Positions 35,109-37,252 of a stretch of 37,252 nucleotides of DNA are shown here, piece after piece. Source of the DNA: Gemmatimonadota bacterium (GTDB lineage: Bacteria > Gemmatimonadota > Gemmatimonadetes > Gemmatimonadales > GWC2-71-9). The DNA lies in NCBI GenBank assembly GCA_003222055.1, contig QHUT01000073.1, positions 1 through 37,252 on the forward strand, read 5' to 3'. The position numbers were made by a program, and so were the translations under genes. The notes under the pieces were generated by a model, which was given only the letters and a program-made list of their open reading frames with translations, searched no databases and had not been told where the DNA came from. The first letter of the stretch is position 1, and every line of letters starts with the position of its first letter.

Positions 35109-36255
35109 GGGCCCGCACGTCGAGGAAGTGCAGCTCGCCGTCGCGCCGCTCGATCTCGCCGCGCGCCTCGAGCTCCAGCACGCCGGCGATCAGCCCATCG
35201 TCTGGCGCGAACACCAGCGCATGCAGGGCCCGCGCGGTGCGCGAGCCGTGCGTCGCGGGATACTGGGACAGCGGCAGCTGGAAGAACGTGTGCAGCTCGA
35301 CGCTCTCGCAGCCGCGGCGGGCGTAGTCGAGGATCATGCGACCGGAGCAGATGTTGCCGGTGCCGGTGAGAGGGCGGTAAAGGGCGGCAGAGGGCGGTAG
35401 AGGGCGGTAGAGGTCTAATACCCGCAGATTCCGGTCACTCAAGTCCCATCCGCCATAGGCCATTCCCCGTTCGGGATCGAACAAGCGATTGAAGCACACC
35501 AGCGCATCCGCCCCCGCCCCTGCCGCCGTCTGCATCATGTCGAGTTGAAAGCCGTCGTCGAACCGTGCATTCATGAGCTTCACCGCCACGCGCACCGACA
35601 GCGGGGCGGCGGCGCGGATCCGGTCCGGCACTTCCCGCAGCCAGCGAAGGATCTGCGCGCGATCGTCGGCGAGCGTGTCGCCGGCGAGCGTCGGTGAGAA
35701 ATCCTTCTCCACGATCAGCGGCGCCGTGCCCCAGGCCTGCGCCACCCGGGCGGTCGTGTGGCGATATTCGGCGTCGCGGAACGGCTCGTGGAGCCGCGGC
35801 AGGTGATACTTCACCGACGGCACCACGAGCGGGCCGCCGGCACGCGTCAGGTCCCGGCCGGCGCGTACCAGAGCGACGTACTCGTCGAGCGTGCGGTCCC
35901 AGCCCCGGCCTTTCCACGTCACCGTCCAGCCCGGCCGGCCGTCGGCGGCCCCGCGCCGCTCCACCCGCATGCGGGTTTCGTGAATCGCCCAGGCCGCCAT
36001 CGCCTGTACCCCGGCTTCGTCCTCCGCGATGACCGTCTTGAGCACCACGAACGCCAGCCCGGCGGCGGCGTCCTCCTCCAGCTGGCCCGCGTTGAGCGAC
36101 AGCTGCCCCGAGCCCTTGCCGATGGGATGCGGCAGCGTCTCCCCGGCGTAGCGACCCGTCAGATCGATCCGATACGCGGCGCGCACGTGCGCGGCGAAGT
36201 CGGGCGGCAGCCCCCGCTTGAACCGCTCGAAGTCGTGCTCGAGCTTCGCGCGCAC
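35089..36255 (-). CDS. Dihydroorotate dehydrogenase-like TIM-barrel protein carrying an internal repeat
   Basis: A 388-residue protein that resembles the flavin-binding TIM barrels of dihydroorotate/dihydropyrimidine dehydrogenases: KGSGQLSLNAGQLEEDAAAGLAFVVLKTV early, VEKDFSPTLAG, VRVAVKLMNARFDDGF, then GTGNICSGRMILDYARRGCESVELHT, the phosphate-binding end. No catalytic Cys or Ser of pyrimidine enzymes is obvious, so the substrate is unknown. Residues LYRPLPPSAALYRPL are coded by the 10-bp repeat at 35371-35414 and look like an insertion in a loop. The start is GTG at 36255 with a weak ribosome binding site, 11 nt after the FAD-oxidase gene. Confidence 0.65.
   Translation of the reverse strand: MRAKLEHDFERFKRGLPPDFAAHVRAAYRIDLTGRYAGETLPHPIGKGSGQLSLNAGQLEEDAAAGLAFVVLKTVIAEDEAGVQAMAAWAIHETRMRVERRGAADGRPGWTVTWKGRGWDRTLDEYVALVRAGRDLTRAGGPLVVPSVKYHLPRLHEPFRDAEYRHTTARVAQAWGTAPLIVEKDFSPTLAGDTLADDRAQILRWLREVPDRIRAAAPLSVRVAVKLMNARFDDGFQLDMMQTAAGAGADALVCFNRLFDPERGMAYGGWDLSDRNLRVLDLYRPLPPSAALYRPLTGTGNICSGRMILDYARRGCESVELHTFFQLPLSQYPATHGSRTARALHALVFAPDDGLIAGVLELEARGEIERRDGELHFLDVRAHALRPG
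35371..35414. repeat. 10-bp tandem repeat inside a coding region
   Basis: About 4.4 copies of AGGGCGGTAG (AGGGCGGTAA, AGGGCGGCAG, AGGGCGGTAG, AGGGCGGTAG, AGGT). Read on the coding strand it gives CTCTACCGCC units, the same family as the hairpin at 18145-18207. The reading frame stays open through it. Confidence 0.85.
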
Positions 36256-36266
36256 GGGCCGGTCGG

Positions 36267-37252
36267 CTAACCCCGGAGCGATGGCCCAGGGCCAAAGCGC
36301 GCCAGGCGAAACTGCGCGTCCGGAGTCCCGTCGCCGAGTACGAGCCGCGCCACCAGCTCACCCAGCGCCGGGCCGTGCTTGAACCCGTGCCCCGAGCCTC
36401 CGCCCACGAGCCAGGCGTTCGCCGCGGCCGGGTGGCGATCGATGATGAAGTGCTCGTCCGGCGAGTTCTCGTACTGGCACACGCGTGCTTCGACCAGCGG
36501 AGCGTCCTTGAGCGCCGGAAAGCGGAATGCCAGGTAGTCGCGGGCGCTGCGTAGCGCCTCCGCCGACGGCACACGCTCGCCGGCGGTGGGGTCGAACGCC
36601 GGCCCCCGCGCGTCGTCCGCCACCTTGAACCCCCGCCATTCGTTCCCGGGGATCCCGTACATGAAGTGATTGGCGTGGTCGGCCCACACGGGGAGCGCCT
36701 CCTCGGTGAAGCGCGCGTCACCGGGCGGCGTGCCGAAGAAGAACACTTCCTGACGCGTCGCTCGCACGCGATCGCCGATTACCTCCGGAAACAGCTTCCC
36801 GAGCCACGGCCCGCAGGCGAATACGTACACGTCTCCCGCCAGCGTGCTGCCATCGCTGCAGCGCAGGGCCTCGCCCGGCGAGGGTGGTTGGACCGCGACC
36901 TGACGATACATGCCGCCGGCCGCCAGCAATCCCTCGAGTACCGCGGCACAGGCGCGGCGCGCCGTGAGATAGCCGCCGTCCCGCTCGAAGATCGCCCAGC
37001 GCACGCGCGCGCAGTTGATTTGCGGGTAGCGTTTCGCGGTCTCGGCACCGCTCAGCTCCTCGAAGCGACATCCAGCCTCCTTGAGCAGCGGCAGCGCAGC
37101 CTTCTCGTACGAATCGTCGTCCTCGACGAGCCACAGTACGCCGATCGGGTGGAGGAGACGCTGCTTCCAGCGTCGCTCGTGCTCCCGCCACAGCGCGAGC
37201 GCGCGCACCGCCATGTGCGTGTAGACCGCCCGCGGGCCATAGGTGGCGCGGA
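36267..37252 (-). CDS. MSOX-type FAD-dependent oxidase (N-terminus outside window)
   Basis: Partial: the frame is open to the window edge, giving 328 residues; the N-terminal FAD-binding GxGxxG is missing. RATYGPRAVY at the start, CQYENSPDEHFIIDRHP and GGGSGHGFKHGPALGE are hallmark stretches of monomeric sarcosine oxidase-like enzymes; the Cys in CQYENSPDEHF is the residue that binds FAD covalently in MSOX. The enzyme should oxidise an N-methyl or cyclic amino acid with oxygen. It heads the tail gene set with the TIM-barrel and OSBS/NSAR genes; a shared amino-acid pathway is possible. Confidence 0.88.
   Translation of the reverse strand, partial: RATYGPRAVYTHMAVRALALWREHERRWKQRLLHPIGVLWLVEDDDSYEKAALPLLKEAGCRFEELSGAETAKRYPQINCARVRWAIFERDGGYLTARRACAAVLEGLLAAGGMYRQVAVQPPSPGEALRCSDGSTLAGDVYVFACGPWLGKLFPEVIGDRVRATRQEVFFFGTPPGDARFTEEALPVWADHANHFMYGIPGNEWRGFKVADDARGPAFDPTAGERVPSAEALRSARDYLAFRFPALKDAPLVEARVCQYENSPDEHFIIDRHPAAANAWLVGGGSGHGFKHGPALGELVARLVLGDGTPDAQFRLARFGPGPSLRG

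Noticed and set aside
35371-35414. Possible CRISPR array
   Set aside because: The units are 10 bp and directly joined, without spacers, and no cas gene is near. It is a simple tandem repeat.

Overview
The window is gene-dense, very GC-rich bacterial DNA with no tRNA, rRNA, CRISPR array, transposase or phage gene. The gene set (a complete alternative complex III, a large Asp-box 'sortilin-like' secreted protein, an M6-type metallopeptidase, a VIT/VWA protein beside an ECF sigma/anti-sigma pair, cupredoxin lipoproteins, many GTG starts and 4-nt GTGA/ATGA gene overlaps) suggests a Gram-negative member of Gemmatimonadota or a close relative. That is an inference from gene content; there is no marker gene here.

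Left part (1-3361, minus strand): the N-terminal part of a secreted M6-type metalloprotease that runs off the window, an APC-family amino acid permease, and a secreted PAP2 phosphatase.

Centre-left (3509-16852): two convergent operons whose stop codons overlap at 7741-7744. The plus operon (3509-7744) is a ceramide pathway: serine palmitoyltransferase, GNAT-like bacterial ceramide synthase, the NAD(P)-dependent reductase CerR, and a membrane PAP2 protein resembling AUR1/inositol-phosphorylceramide synthase. The minus operon (15263 to 7741, perhaps starting at 16852) encodes a HAD hydrolase, a sugar/polyol-phosphate-type nucleotidyltransferase, an ATP-grasp enzyme, a class III aminotransferase, two CDP-alcohol phosphatidyltransferases, a Gfo/Idh oxidoreductase, a lysyl-PG-synthase-type membrane protein and a small membrane protein. 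Together these look like a route to a nucleotide-activated, probably aminated polar headgroup and its attachment to a membrane lipid, possibly the ceramide made opposite. I do not recognise this combination as a described pathway, and it is the best candidate for a new system.

Centre (15265-22941): copper-type secreted proteins (a PHM/DBH-like protein with a Met/His tail and a cupredoxin lipoprotein), a perfect 18-bp Rex-type operator at 16889-16906, a rhodanese-metallo-beta-lactamase fusion, a cupin, a VIT/VWA protein, an ECF sigma factor with its anti-sigma factor, and a second cupredoxin lipoprotein.

Right part (23067-37252, minus strand): actABCDEF, encoding alternative complex III (quinol to cytochrome c/cupredoxin electron transfer, energy-coupled), with no terminal oxidase in the window; a DUF3788-like protein; the 1026-residue Asp-box protein; an enolase-superfamily OSBS/NSAR-type enzyme; a dihydroorotate-dehydrogenase-like TIM barrel; and a truncated MSOX-type FAD oxidase.

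Two families of short tandem repeats stand out: a 10-bp unit that forms a hairpin between two genes at 18145-18192 and recurs inside a coding region at 35371-35414, and a 7-bp unit forming a large inverted repeat just upstream of the ECF sigma gene.
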